Shown here: in pieces, positions 50,979 to 60,331 of the stretch
How positions within the stretch are numbered: the first letter of the stretch is position 1
Layout of the letters: every line of letters starts with the position of its first letter
Assembly: GCF_030813355.1 (NCBI RefSeq)
Contig: NZ_JAUSUD010000008.1
Coordinates: 1 to 64,000 of the forward strand
Direction of reading: 5' to 3'
DNA length: 64,000 nucleotides
Source of the DNA: Metabacillus malikii
GTDB taxonomy: Bacteria > Bacillota > Bacilli > Bacillales > Bacillaceae
Notes under the pieces: model-generated
Told to the model about the DNA's origin: nothing
Databases searched by the model: none
The model's input: the letters and a program-made list of their open reading frames with translations, nothing else
Program-made: the position numbers and the translations under genes

Positions 50979-52667
50979 ATGAAACAACCATGGTGGAAAA
51001 CTTCAGTTGTCTATCAAATTTATCCGAAAAGTTTTAACGATACACAAGGAAACGGTGTTGGTGATCTTCAAGGAATCATTGAAAAATTAGACTATTTACA
51101 AGCTTTAGGTATTGATGTCATATGGCTCACACCGATCTATTCGTCACCACAGCGTGACAACGGCTACGATATTAGTGATTATTTCAACATCCATGAAGAA
51201 TATGGAACGATGGAGGATTTTGACCAATTAATAGAAGAAGGTCATAAGCGTGGAATAAAGATTATTATGGATATTGTTGTCAATCATACGTCAACAGAGC
51301 ATGAATGGTTTAAACAAGCTGCTTCATCGAAGGATAATCCTTATCGTGATTTCTACATTTGGAAAGACCCGAAACCAGATGGATCCGAGCCTACTAATTG
51401 GGTATCAAAATTTGGCGGTCCAGCCTGGGAGTATGACGAAAAAACAGGGCAATATTATTTACATTTATTTGATGTTACCCAAGCAGATTTAAATTGGGAA
51501 AATGAGCAGCTACGTGAAGAGATCTATAAGATGATGACTTTCTGGTTTGAAAAGGGTGTTGATGGTTTTCGTTTAGACGTTATTAACCTAATTTCTAAAA
51601 ATCAGGATTTCCCAAGTGATGATGGGACAATACCTCCTGGCGATGGCAGAAAATTTTATACTGATGGTCCTCGTGTTCATGAATTCATTCATGAAATGAA
51701 CGAAAAGGTTTTCTCAAAGTACGATAGTATGACAGTTGGGGAAATGTCTTCAACTACGATCGACCATTGTATAAACTACTCTAACCCAAATCGAAAAGAG
51801 CTTAGTATGACCTTTAACTTCCACCATTTAAAAGTTGACTATCCAAATGGGGAAAAGTGGGCAATAGGGGATGTGGATTTCTATTCTTTAAAACAAATCC
51901 TCTCTACTTGGCAAATTGAAATGCATAAAGGTGGGGGATGGAACGCTTTATTTTGGTGTAACCATGACCAGCCAAGAATTGTCTCTCGATATGGAAATGA
52001 TCAGGAATATCGCGTAGAGTCTGCCAAAATGCTTGCAACTACCATGCATATGATGCAGGGGACACCATATATCTACCAAGGTGAAGAATTTGGTATGACC
52101 GATCCAAAATTCTCTTCTATTGAACAATATCGAGATGTTGAATCAAAAAATATGTATGAGATTTTACTTGATAAAGGTATACCTGAAAATGAAGTATTAG
52201 AAATTCTACGGCGAAAATCACGTGATAATTCCCGGACACCCGTACAATGGAATTCTTCAAAACATGGTGGGTTTACAACTGGTACACCATGGATTGATGT
52301 CGCAGATAATTATACAGCTATTAATGCTGAGGAAGCCGTTAATAGTCCAGACTCAATTTTTTATCACTATAAAAAGCTCATCTCGTTACGGAAAGAGCTC
52401 AACGTGATTACTGAAGGTAATTATCAACTCTTATTAGAAGATGATCCGCAAATTTTTGCTTATTTACGAGAAACAGCAGATGAGAAACTGTTAGTCATAA
52501 GTAATTTTTATAAGCAAAAGGCAAGATTTGAGTTACCTTCACAGCTCGACTTGGCTGGTTATACAAGCAAGGTGTTACTTTCTAATTATAAAGACTCATC
52601 AGATGTATTCGAAACGATTAACCTTCGCCCATACGAGTCAATTGTCTATCACTTTGCAAAGGCATAA
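50979..52667 (+). CDS. second GH13 alpha-glucosidase/phosphotrehalase paralogue
   Basis: A 562-aa GH13 enzyme paralogous to the preceding gene, with all catalytic regions intact: DIVVNHTSTEH, GFRLDVINLIS (nucleophile), VGEMSS (acid/base) and CNHDQPRIVSR. I use ATG 50979, eight bases after AGGTGG; two upstream GTGs overlap the ribosome site. Only 15 bp follow treA, so they are co-transcribed. It may be the main TreA, a broader oligo-1,6-glucosidase, or a phosphotrehalase with other kinetics; sequence alone does not decide which of the two is the true TreA. Confidence 0.88.
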   Translation: MKQPWWKTSVVYQIYPKSFNDTQGNGVGDLQGIIEKLDYLQALGIDVIWLTPIYSSPQRDNGYDISDYFNIHEEYGTMEDFDQLIEEGHKRGIKIIMDIVVNHTSTEHEWFKQAASSKDNPYRDFYIWKDPKPDGSEPTNWVSKFGGPAWEYDEKTGQYYLHLFDVTQADLNWENEQLREEIYKMMTFWFEKGVDGFRLDVINLISKNQDFPSDDGTIPPGDGRKFYTDGPRVHEFIHEMNEKVFSKYDSMTVGEMSSTTIDHCINYSNPNRKELSMTFNFHHLKVDYPNGEKWAIGDVDFYSLKQILSTWQIEMHKGGGWNALFWCNHDQPRIVSRYGNDQEYRVESAKMLATTMHMMQGTPYIYQGEEFGMTDPKFSSIEQYRDVESKNMYEILLDKGIPENEVLEILRRKSRDNSRTPVQWNSSKHGGFTTGTPWIDVADNYTAINAEEAVNSPDSIFYHYKKLISLRKELNVITEGNYQLLLEDDPQIFAYLRETADEKLLVISNFYKQKARFELPSQLDLAGYTSKVLLSNYKDSSDVFETINLRPYESIVYHFAKA

Positions 52668-52782
52668 ATCGATACACGTGCTTTCTCGTTCATGATAAGA
52701 TAAAGTAAGGGTCTTCGAGAAAGAGGAACCTAAACTGAATCATCTCAGGCCATTTACAGCCTGTTTAGAGATAGGATAAACG

Positions 52783-53508
52783 GTGATAAAAGTGAGAGCA
52801 AATAAATATCATGTAATATACAAGGAATGGGCAGAGAAAATTAAGACTGGCGAATTGAAGGCTGGTGACACGATACCCTCTGAAAATGATTTAGCACAAA
52901 TATATGGGACAAGCAGAGAAACGATTCGGAAGGCTTTAAATCTACTTGCTCAAAATGGGTTCATCCAAAAAATCCGTGGCAAGGGGTCCGTTATATTGGA
53001 TGTTCAAAAAATGAGTTTTCCGATATCTGGTCTTGTTAGTTTTAAAGAAATCTCAAAAGGGTTTCAAGCAGAAGCAACAACAACCGTACATGACATCGGT
53101 CTCATTAAACCTGACGCATTTTTGATGCAACAATTACAAGCTTCTAAAAAGGATGAAATATGGAAGGTCATCCGCTCTCGCAAAATTGGTGATGAGCGGA
53201 TAATTTTAGATAAAGACTATTTCCTTAAAAAACATGTCCCGATGCTAACGAAGCAAATTTGTGAATCGTCTATCTATGATTATTTAGAACATAACCTTCA
53301 ATTATCGATTAGTTTTGCAAAGAAAGAAATCGTTGTTGAAGAATGTACTGAAGAAGATTACAAACATCTCGATTTAGAAGGCTTTACCCATATTGTTGTT
53401 GTTAAAAACTATGTTTATTTAGAAAATACTAGTTTGTTTCAATATACTGAATCACGGCATCGTCTTGATAAATTCCGCTTTGTTGATTTTGCAAGACGCG
53501 GTGTCTAA
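52783..53508 (+). CDS. treR: trehalose operon repressor
   Basis: A 241-aa GntR/HutC-type repressor. The N-terminal winged helix (~1-70) contains IPSENDLAQIYGTSRETIRKAL and FIQKIRGKGSVIL, and the C-terminal UTRA effector domain (~90-240) includes EIWKVIRSRKIG and ends HRLDKFRFVDFARRGV. It is closely similar to B. subtilis TreR as I recall it, including that final segment. Trehalose-6-phosphate is the known inducer. The start is a GTG at 52783 (a GTG three codons later is possible). Two matching operators lie at 47307 and 47338. Confidence 0.94.
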   Translation: MIKVRANKYHVIYKEWAEKIKTGELKAGDTIPSENDLAQIYGTSRETIRKALNLLAQNGFIQKIRGKGSVILDVQKMSFPISGLVSFKEISKGFQAEATTTVHDIGLIKPDAFLMQQLQASKKDEIWKVIRSRKIGDERIILDKDYFLKKHVPMLTKQICESSIYDYLEHNLQLSISFAKKEIVVEECTEEDYKHLDLEGFTHIVVVKNYVYLENTSLFQYTESRHRLDKFRFVDFARRGV

Positions 53509-53529
53509 CTGTACTAGGAGGATAGATCG

Positions 53530-54765
53530 ATGAAAACAGATATAATCGAACGCTTCACTCGTTACGTCAAAATTGATACACAATCTAACGAACTAAATGA
53601 GTCATGTCCATCAACAGAGGGGCAATTGTGTTTGGCTAATCAGCTAGTATCTGAGCTTGAAGCTATTGGCATGGAGGATGTCACGATTGATGAAAATGGC
53701 TATGTCACGGCAACCTTACCAGCTAATAGTGATAGAGACCTTCCAACGATAGGGTTTTTAGCACATATTGATACAGCAACTGACTTTACAGGTAAAAATG
53801 TACAACCGCAAATCACTGAACAATACGACGGTCAAGAGCTTACTTTAAATGAAGATTTACATATTACACTTTCTCCTACGATGTTCCCAAATTTGGCAAA
53901 TTATCGCGGGCATACACTCATTACGACAGATGGGACAACATTACTTGGGGCCGATAATAAAGCAGGGATAGCAGAAATTATGACAGCAATGGACTACCTT
54001 ATTCAGCATCCAGAAATTAAGCATGGGAAAATACGTATAGCTTTTACACCTGACGAGGAAATTGGCAGAGGGCCACATAAATTTGATGTTCATGCCTTTA
54101 ATGCAGACTTTGCTTATACAGTAGATGGAGGTCCATTAGGGGAACTGCAGTATGAAAGCTTTAATGCTGCTGCTGCAAAAATTGTCTGCAAAGGAACAAA
54201 TGTTCATCCCGGGACTGCTAAAAACAAAATGGTCCATTCTGCAAAAATTGCAATGGAACTTCATAGTAAGCTACCACATGATGAAGCACCTGAACATACA
54301 GAAGGCTATGAAGGGTTTTATCATTTGCTTTCAATAAGTGGTGATGTCGAAGAAACGATGCTACATTACATTATTAGAGATTTTGACAAAGCAAACTTCG
54401 ATGCTAGAAAAGAAAAAATGAATACGGTCGTTGATGAACTTCAAGACAGGTATGGCAAAAATTCAATTACACTTGAATTAACTGACCAATATTACAACAT
54501 GAAGGATAAAATTGAACCTGTTATGCATATTGTCGACATTGCACATCAGGCAATGATGAACTTAGGAATAACACCAATTGTTGAACCAATCCGTGGCGGT
54601 ACTGATGGTTCACAGCTTTCCTACATGGGATTGCCGACTCCTAACATTTTCACAGGCGGAGAAAACTTCCACGGTCGTTATGAGTTTATCTCAGTTGATA
54701 ATATGATAAAAGCTACAGAAACGATTATTGAAATCATTAAGTTATTTGAAGAAAAGGCTAATTAA
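53530..54765 (+). CDS. pepT: peptidase T (tripeptide aminopeptidase)
   Basis: A 411-aa M20B zinc metallopeptidase removing N-terminal residues from tripeptides. Metal ligands and catalytic groups are in HIDTATDF (His, Asp), GADNKAG (bridging Asp) and PDEEIGRG (catalytic Glu and metal Glu), with further ligands in VDGG and ENFHGRYE. Length equals B. subtilis PepT (410). ATG 53530 follows AGGAGGATAGATCG. It begins 21 bp after treR on the same strand, so it may be read with the tre genes, although the functions are unrelated. Confidence 0.96.
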   Translation: MKTDIIERFTRYVKIDTQSNELNESCPSTEGQLCLANQLVSELEAIGMEDVTIDENGYVTATLPANSDRDLPTIGFLAHIDTATDFTGKNVQPQITEQYDGQELTLNEDLHITLSPTMFPNLANYRGHTLITTDGTTLLGADNKAGIAEIMTAMDYLIQHPEIKHGKIRIAFTPDEEIGRGPHKFDVHAFNADFAYTVDGGPLGELQYESFNAAAAKIVCKGTNVHPGTAKNKMVHSAKIAMELHSKLPHDEAPEHTEGYEGFYHLLSISGDVEETMLHYIIRDFDKANFDARKEKMNTVVDELQDRYGKNSITLELTDQYYNMKDKIEPVMHIVDIAHQAMMNLGITPIVEPIRGGTDGSQLSYMGLPTPNIFTGGENFHGRYEFISVDNMIKATETIIEIIKLFEEKAN

Positions 54766-54796
54766 ATCATTAACTAAAATTAGGCTGTGACATAAA

Positions 54797-54864
54797 AAGG
54801 GCCAGACACCTCCTAAAACAACAATATATAGCTTTATATATTGTGTTCGGGGTGTCTAGCCCTT
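54797..54864 (-). terminator. terminator of the VWA lipoprotein gene
   Basis: AAGGGC-AGACACC faces GGTGTCT-GCCCTT with a single internal mismatch and a 40-base A/T-rich loop containing a further TATATA pairing. On the minus strand five T follow. It begins 12 bp past the VWA gene stop, and also lies 30 bp after convergent pepT. Confidence 0.75.
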
Positions 54865-54875
54865 CATGTTAATCA

Positions 54876-56255
54876 TTAATTACGATACTTATCTTTCATA
54901 TTATCGCCTTGTTCTAAAATCTCATCCTTCATACTCTTTCCTTGGTCTTGTAAGTGATCAATTTGTTCTTTAAATCTGCCCTCATAATCATCTAATATAT
55001 TCTTCCGTTGACTTATCAAGCTTTCAACTTCTTTTCTTACATCAGAGCTAATTTGCTCTTGATTATATAAGTAATAGGCAGCCTCACTTAAATGGTTTTT
55101 CTCAGCATACATCAAATTCGAGAACTCTGATTTTTTCTTGTATAGTTCATTGACCTTTTCAGTTTGTTCTCTTGAGACTTTATTATAGTTTTCTGATGAC
55201 CATTTACTCCACTCATTATAAAGACGCACTCGTTCCTTTTCCCAAACTTTCTTAAAATCATCTGCAGAGTTTACCGTTTCATATTGACCGCCCCCGGCTT
55301 CAGCTACTTCAAGCAACTGCTTTTGCCCATTGCTGTCAACATCAAATCCGATAATGTTCACTACTGCTTTTATATTTGAATCATGAAGCTCCTTTGCTGC
55401 CTTTACCGGGTCTCCATCACAAGTTTCAATTCCGTCACTTACAACATAAATTATATTTTGTGCATCATTAGCCGCTTTTTCAAAATCTTTTTTTGATTCC
55501 ATAATTGCGTTGGCAATTGGTGTCCATCCTGTCGGCCTAAAGCTGTCTAATGATGCTTTAAAGTCTGCTTCATTGTATGCATTTAGTTCGTACACTAACT
55601 CTGTGCTTGCACATGATAACTCTTTATCACTATCACTATTACTTCCTTTGTGTCCGTAAACACGCAACGAAACATTTGCACCTTCTGGCATTGAGGCAAC
55701 AAAGTTATTGATTGCTTCCTTAGCTAACTCCATTTTTGTTTTCCCGCCAATTTTCTGGGCCATGCTTCCACTCGCATCTAATAAAATGGCAATATTAGAT
55801 ACGCCATTGACAACTTGCCCATCATCAAGCTTCATACCTTCTGGTGTTCCAGATACTGTTGTTTCGATATTCGCATTAAATGATTCAGCAAACTCATAAT
55901 GTTCCTCAAACGTTTCTGACTCACTCATAAGGCCGAGTAAATACTGATAAACTTGGAAGCTATCTTTATCTTGAAAGCTGTTCTCGTCTAAATCCCTATG
56001 AACAATTGCTTGGTTGTATTTATTTCCAGAGTATTTTCCGGGTTTTTCTTTAATGATTTCCTCTATTGTTGTGGCAATTTCAAATTCTTCTTCCTCAACT
56101 TCCTTTTCTTCTTTTTCTTTCTCATCTACATTCGTTTCTTTATCTACACTGTCGCCTTGATTAGCTTCTTTCTTCACTGTTTCATTTGATCCACAAGCTA
56201 CTAATATACTAAGTGTTAGTGATAATAAGACAAATACATATAATGCCTTCCTCAC
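54876..56255 (-). CDS. VWA-domain lipoprotein next to the type VII secretion genes
   Basis: A 459-aa exported lipoprotein. A signal peptide with lipobox LVAC places Cys at residue 21, followed by an acidic Glu/Lys linker (~25-60). The VWA domain (~150-335) has an intact metal-ion-dependent adhesion site: DASGS, the Thr in TGWTPIANAI, and Asp in VVSDGIETCDGD. The last ~100 residues are a charged coiled coil. GTG 56255 is seven bases after AAGGGGGAG. It follows essA co-directionally after 277 bp, so a role in the secretion locus is suggested but unproven. Confidence 0.88.
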   Translation of the reverse strand: MRKALYVFVLLSLTLSILVACGSNETVKKEANQGDSVDKETNVDEKEKEEKEVEEEEFEIATTIEEIIKEKPGKYSGNKYNQAIVHRDLDENSFQDKDSFQVYQYLLGLMSESETFEEHYEFAESFNANIETTVSGTPEGMKLDDGQVVNGVSNIAILLDASGSMAQKIGGKTKMELAKEAINNFVASMPEGANVSLRVYGHKGSNSDSDKELSCASTELVYELNAYNEADFKASLDSFRPTGWTPIANAIMESKKDFEKAANDAQNIIYVVSDGIETCDGDPVKAAKELHDSNIKAVVNIIGFDVDSNGQKQLLEVAEAGGGQYETVNSADDFKKVWEKERVRLYNEWSKWSSENYNKVSREQTEKVNELYKKKSEFSNLMYAEKNHLSEAAYYLYNQEQISSDVRKEVESLISQRKNILDDYEGRFKEQIDHLQDQGKSMKDEILEQGDNMKDKYRN

Positions 56256-56391
56256 GACATAACTCCCCCTTCAATATGGTTATGTTATTTTCTCTCTATA
56301 TACCAATAGCATATATCTAAGGTAAAATACATCATTAACCTGTACTGCTAAGAAAAACCAAACTTTCCACCTATTACACATAGGGCCAATT

Positions 56392-56415
56392 ACACGCGTG
56401 TGGTTTACGCATGCG
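56392..56415. other. two GC-rich palindromes upstream of the VWA gene
   Basis: ACACGCGTGT (56392-56401) and CGCATGCG (56408-56415) are perfect palindromes six bases apart in a strongly A/T-rich gap between essA and the VWA gene. They could be operator halves for the VWA gene. No known regulator is assigned. Confidence 0.3.
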
Positions 56416-56532
56416 GGATATTAGCCCCACTAAAATTACGAGATATTACTGGTCATATTAGAACGAAATTGTTAACAAACGGAAAATTTTCGTGGCATTA
56501 TTTTATATCTTTCAACATATTAATCATTAAAT

Positions 56533-57036
56533 CTACTTTATTACCTGTTTTTTTGATGAAGAAACTCCCCAAATATATAAAACAATGACAAGTGCAACAC
56601 TACATATTCCTACAAGCACCCATATTAGAATTGAAATAGACAAAGTGGAAGAAGATGTGACCTCTTCTTCCAACTGATTGTTCATTCCTGATATTGTCGC
56701 AGTAAATAGATTCATCTCAACTGCTTTTGATTGTATTGTATTACGATTTGCAGTTTCATTTAAAAAGAGTGAAGCAATGTGATTATCATTTGTAGACGTT
56801 CCTCCTTCAAATGATAGCTCTCTAATATGCTCTGGTATTTTTGAGCGTACCGTCGTAGATGCTGATTCATCATGTAGTAAGCTCTTATTCGTTTTTACTG
56901 TCTTTTTTTCATACTGATTGGGCTCAAGTTCATCAATACTTGGCGGGTTTGCATATACTACATCTGTCATAGTAAGATGAACGACCATAGTGATGAGGAA
57001 CAAGATTAACATAAAAAGAAATGCCCTATGCTTCAT
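56533..57036 (-). CDS. essA: type VII secretion protein EssA-like
   Basis: A 167-aa protein with an N-terminal hydrophobic segment (residues ~5-24), a polar extracytoplasmic middle, and a C-terminal transmembrane helix (~130-155, ILIWVLVGICSVALVIVLYIWG) followed by a basic tail. Size, two-ended topology and position just after esaA match EssA/YueC of the Firmicutes type VII (Ess/Yuk) system. It overlaps esaA by 11 bases, so translation is coupled. Sequence conservation in this family is low; context carries much of the call. Confidence 0.82.
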   Translation of the reverse strand: MKHRAFLFMLILFLITMVVHLTMTDVVYANPPSIDELEPNQYEKKTVKTNKSLLHDESASTTVRSKIPEHIRELSFEGGTSTNDNHIASLFLNETANRNTIQSKAVEMNLFTATISGMNNQLEEEVTSSSTLSISILIWVLVGICSVALVIVLYIWGVSSSKKQVIK

Positions 57037-60000
57037 ATGTTTCAGAACCTTCCGTCGTTACCTTTCCTGCCTTTGAAATGAAGTATTGCAATGCTCCTAA
57101 GCCAATAATCATAAATGCCAATATCATGACTGCTTGGTTAAATAAGCTTTCTGTTCCGTATTGAATTGACATATATACGCTTGACATCGGGTCTTCAAAC
57201 GTGAAGTTTGGCGTAGTTAACGCTAGTAAAGGGGTGATATAAAATACAATGACGCCAACCGTTATAAAGATTCCGACCAAGTGGTGCACACTAAATGCAA
57301 CTCTAATCAATGCAGCACCTGCAGCCAGCAGGAAGATTGTATAGACCGTCCATTGAACTGCACTATCTTCTCTTAATGGATAAATATCTAAGCCAAATAA
57401 ACTTATAACGAGTCCCACAATGATGTTTAATAAAACAAATAAAATGGCTTGTACCCATAAAGGCGGTTGCTGAAAGTAGAAGCTTGTATATCCAATCAGT
57501 AAGCTACATACGAGTACAATAAACATGACAACTACTGGTGGAAGGTTTTTCACCGTTTGAGTTTGTGTTTCTTCTGGTACATCTCCGCTTATTTTCAATG
57601 GATTTGTTAAAAAATCATAGACATAACCATTCGATTGTCCATCTACAAAGGCATTTCCTAGGACACTAAACACATCATCCCTAATTGATTCAGTAATTTT
57701 AACATTTGATGCCCATTTATTATTTAATTTATCTGCATCTACTTGAACATCGTTAACCCTTACTTGCATTTCACCAGTATACTCTACGATTGTACCTTGG
57801 TTCTCTTTTATTGAATCCATCATCGTATGGATTGCTTCCATTTGTGAATTGATTCTCTCAGTATCTGTTACTACTTGTTGTCCTTCTACTGGTGAGGTTG
57901 GTTCTTCAGCTGTCAGTAGGCGCTGTGGTTGATTAATATGGTTAAGAACTTCTGTCGCCTCTTGGAGAATACCATCAAGATTTTCTAATAGTAATCTATG
58001 ATTTTCATCGACTTTTTTACGATAGTCGACCATGAAGACAGCAAAGCCATCCTCCAGAGTCATTAACGCATCCTGAGTTGTTGGCATCTCTTCGCCTAGT
58101 TGATTCCATTTGTTACTTTCCTCTTCAGAAATTTCAACGATTTTATTTGCCTCTTGCTGTAACTCTACAGATTCAAGTACGGCTGCCTTTTCCTTATTAG
58201 TCGCTAACATGCTCTTTAATGTTGCTTCATATCTATCTAAATAAGAATAATAATACATCATCTGTAGTAAATCTTTACTCTTTATTTCCTTAGATAATAT
58301 TTCAGTTATTCTTTGTTTTCTCGATTCAGATAGTGCTGAAGATGACAAGATTGATTGTTCTTTTCTATCAATTGCTTCTCGAATATCACCCTCATACTCC
58401 TTATATAAATCAAGCTCAGCTACTAATTTTTCAATATTTTTCTTTATTTCTGTATTTTCATCTATTAAATCAGTTTTCTCTGCCTCTAAATCACTGATAC
58501 TACTATTTAATTCTTCAATTTCCTTTTCAAGCGACTCTATATAACCATCTTTATGTTTTAGCGTTTCAGTCCAGATTAGCTCTAATGCTTGATATTCCTT
58601 TACTAATTTCTTTATTTCTTCCTCTAGTGGGTTGTTACCTTTCTCTTTCTCTGCTAAATCAGATTGTAAGTCAGTTATTCTCTTACTAATTGTATCCAAT
58701 CCAGTAAGAGCCATGGCAACATCCTCTGAAGTCGGGTCCAATAAAGTTGTAAGCTGTTCTTTAATTTTCACTATTTCCTCTGTTATTTCTGCTAATTCCT
58801 TCTTTTCCTTCTCTAAGTCAACTAGAGATGTCTCTGGTTGTTCTGGTATTTCAGGGTTTTCACCATCTTCCGGTAGTTCATGTTCCTCTGGTGTTTCAGG
58901 GTTTTCACCATCTTCCGGATGTCCGGGTCCCTCTGGCGTTTCAGGTTTTTCCTCATGTTCAGGTGGTTCTGACTGGTTCGGCTTTTCAGATTTAGGCTGT
59001 TCTACTGGATTTTGGTCTTCTGTTACTTCACGCTCTTCCTCACTAGCCTCTTCTTGCTGTTCTACCTGCATCGTTGTATATGAGTTTGCCTCATCATCAC
59101 GATCTTCATTATTTAATAGACTCTCGTCATTTTCATCAGCGCCCTCATCATTTTCCTCTGGGGCAGGCTCATCACCATCACTATTATCTTCATCGGTTGG
59201 TTCTTCAGGCTTTTCTTCCTCAGCAGGTTCATTAAGTAATGCACTTAAACTCTCCAGTTCATCTTCTACATCATTTAAAAAAGTCGTATCTTTAAGCTGC
59301 TGGTAAAAGTCTAATATCTTCTCTTGTAGCTTATAGTACTCACTTGCCTGCTTTGCTACGATGCTAAACCTGTCGTTTTCGAGTTGTTCAACTAGCTGCT
59401 GAGTACCAGCAAAGTTTGTCTCTATATTATTGATAGTTTTTATTACGCCCGCTCCATGTTCATCAAAAAGCGACGTTGATTCTTTAAATAAAGGATGCTG
59501 GTTTTGAGTTACTTTACTTACTGTTTCAATTGATTTTGTTTGTACCTCAGCCAGCAAGGTTTGTTGTTTTTCCTGGTATTGCTTATATTGCTCAACATAT
59601 TCAACAAATGTTGCTAAACTTTTTGCATATCCTTCCATTGTTGATTTCTGCTCTGGTCTTTGTTCAGTCATTTGTGCAATAGAAGATTGTAAGTTTGTTA
59701 ACATCGCTTTTTGGTCTTCTATTTGACCTGCCAAATCCTTTGAAGATGGCTTATAGAATGCCGTCATTGTTTGTTGAAATGCAACTTCCTTTTCTAATAT
59801 TTCGTCAAATTCTTGGCGAACATGTTCTAAATCTGACGAGATATAATTCCAATACAACGTTGAAATTTTTTGGTTGACACGTTTTGTTGCCTTCTCCAGT
59901 TCGACTAATACCTTCTCTTTATTCACAGCATTTAATTGACTTTGCACTTTGAATTGAAGGTTTGTTTTTGTTGGATTTTCTTCATCATAAGTCATAATTT

Positions 60001-60331
60001 TCTCTGTGAAGTCTGATGGTAAATAGACGATGGCATCATACTTCTTATCTCTTAACCCATTTTCCCCTGCACTTCTCCCGACTACTGTCCATTCATAATT
60101 TGAATTCTTTGACAGTATCGAAGAAACATCTTGTCCCAATTTGATTTCTTCTTCCGCTTCAGCTGTACCAATATCCTCATTAATAATTGCAATTGTTTTT
60201 GTTGCTGTTTCCTTAGGTGTTGCCACCTTTAATGGATTCTCACCAATTGCACGGAAGAAAAGAAACGGGGTAATGCCAATTAATAGGATGACAATTACTA
60301 GCTTAGCTATGGCACTTACCTTTTCGTTCAT
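57026..60331 (-). CDS. esaA: type VII secretion membrane protein EsaA/YueB
   Basis: An 1101-aa protein of the EsaA/YueB family (B. subtilis YueB, the SPP1 phage receptor, is ~1076 aa). One N-terminal membrane helix (~residues 10-28) precedes the conserved stretch TIAIINEDIGTAE and a long extracellular coiled-coil region. Residues ~370-500 are a very acidic Pro/Glu-rich spacer with internal repeats (PEDGENPE twice). Further coiled coil and about six C-terminal helices (~930-1090) follow. It begins four bases inside the essC stop (ATGA overlap). It bridges the cell wall in the secretion machine. Confidence 0.93.
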   Translation of the reverse strand: MNEKVSAIAKLVIVILLIGITPFLFFRAIGENPLKVATPKETATKTIAIINEDIGTAEAEEEIKLGQDVSSILSKNSNYEWTVVGRSAGENGLRDKKYDAIVYLPSDFTEKIMTYDEENPTKTNLQFKVQSQLNAVNKEKVLVELEKATKRVNQKISTLYWNYISSDLEHVRQEFDEILEKEVAFQQTMTAFYKPSSKDLAGQIEDQKAMLTNLQSSIAQMTEQRPEQKSTMEGYAKSLATFVEYVEQYKQYQEKQQTLLAEVQTKSIETVSKVTQNQHPLFKESTSLFDEHGAGVIKTINNIETNFAGTQQLVEQLENDRFSIVAKQASEYYKLQEKILDFYQQLKDTTFLNDVEDELESLSALLNEPAEEEKPEEPTDEDNSDGDEPAPEENDEGADENDESLLNNEDRDDEANSYTTMQVEQQEEASEEEREVTEDQNPVEQPKSEKPNQSEPPEHEEKPETPEGPGHPEDGENPETPEEHELPEDGENPEIPEQPETSLVDLEKEKKELAEITEEIVKIKEQLTTLLDPTSEDVAMALTGLDTISKRITDLQSDLAEKEKGNNPLEEEIKKLVKEYQALELIWTETLKHKDGYIESLEKEIEELNSSISDLEAEKTDLIDENTEIKKNIEKLVAELDLYKEYEGDIREAIDRKEQSILSSSALSESRKQRITEILSKEIKSKDLLQMMYYYSYLDRYEATLKSMLATNKEKAAVLESVELQQEANKIVEISEEESNKWNQLGEEMPTTQDALMTLEDGFAVFMVDYRKKVDENHRLLLENLDGILQEATEVLNHINQPQRLLTAEEPTSPVEGQQVVTDTERINSQMEAIHTMMDSIKENQGTIVEYTGEMQVRVNDVQVDADKLNNKWASNVKITESIRDDVFSVLGNAFVDGQSNGYVYDFLTNPLKISGDVPEETQTQTVKNLPPVVVMFIVLVCSLLIGYTSFYFQQPPLWVQAILFVLLNIIVGLVISLFGLDIYPLREDSAVQWTVYTIFLLAAGAALIRVAFSVHHLVGIFITVGVIVFYITPLLALTTPNFTFEDPMSSVYMSIQYGTESLFNQAVMILAFMIIGLGALQYFISKAGKVTTEGSETYEA

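Noticed and set aside
58632-59306. 224-codon serine-rich plus-strand frame
   Set aside because: It is the mirror of the acidic Pro/Glu-rich codons of esaA; the Ser/Phe bias is a complement artefact.
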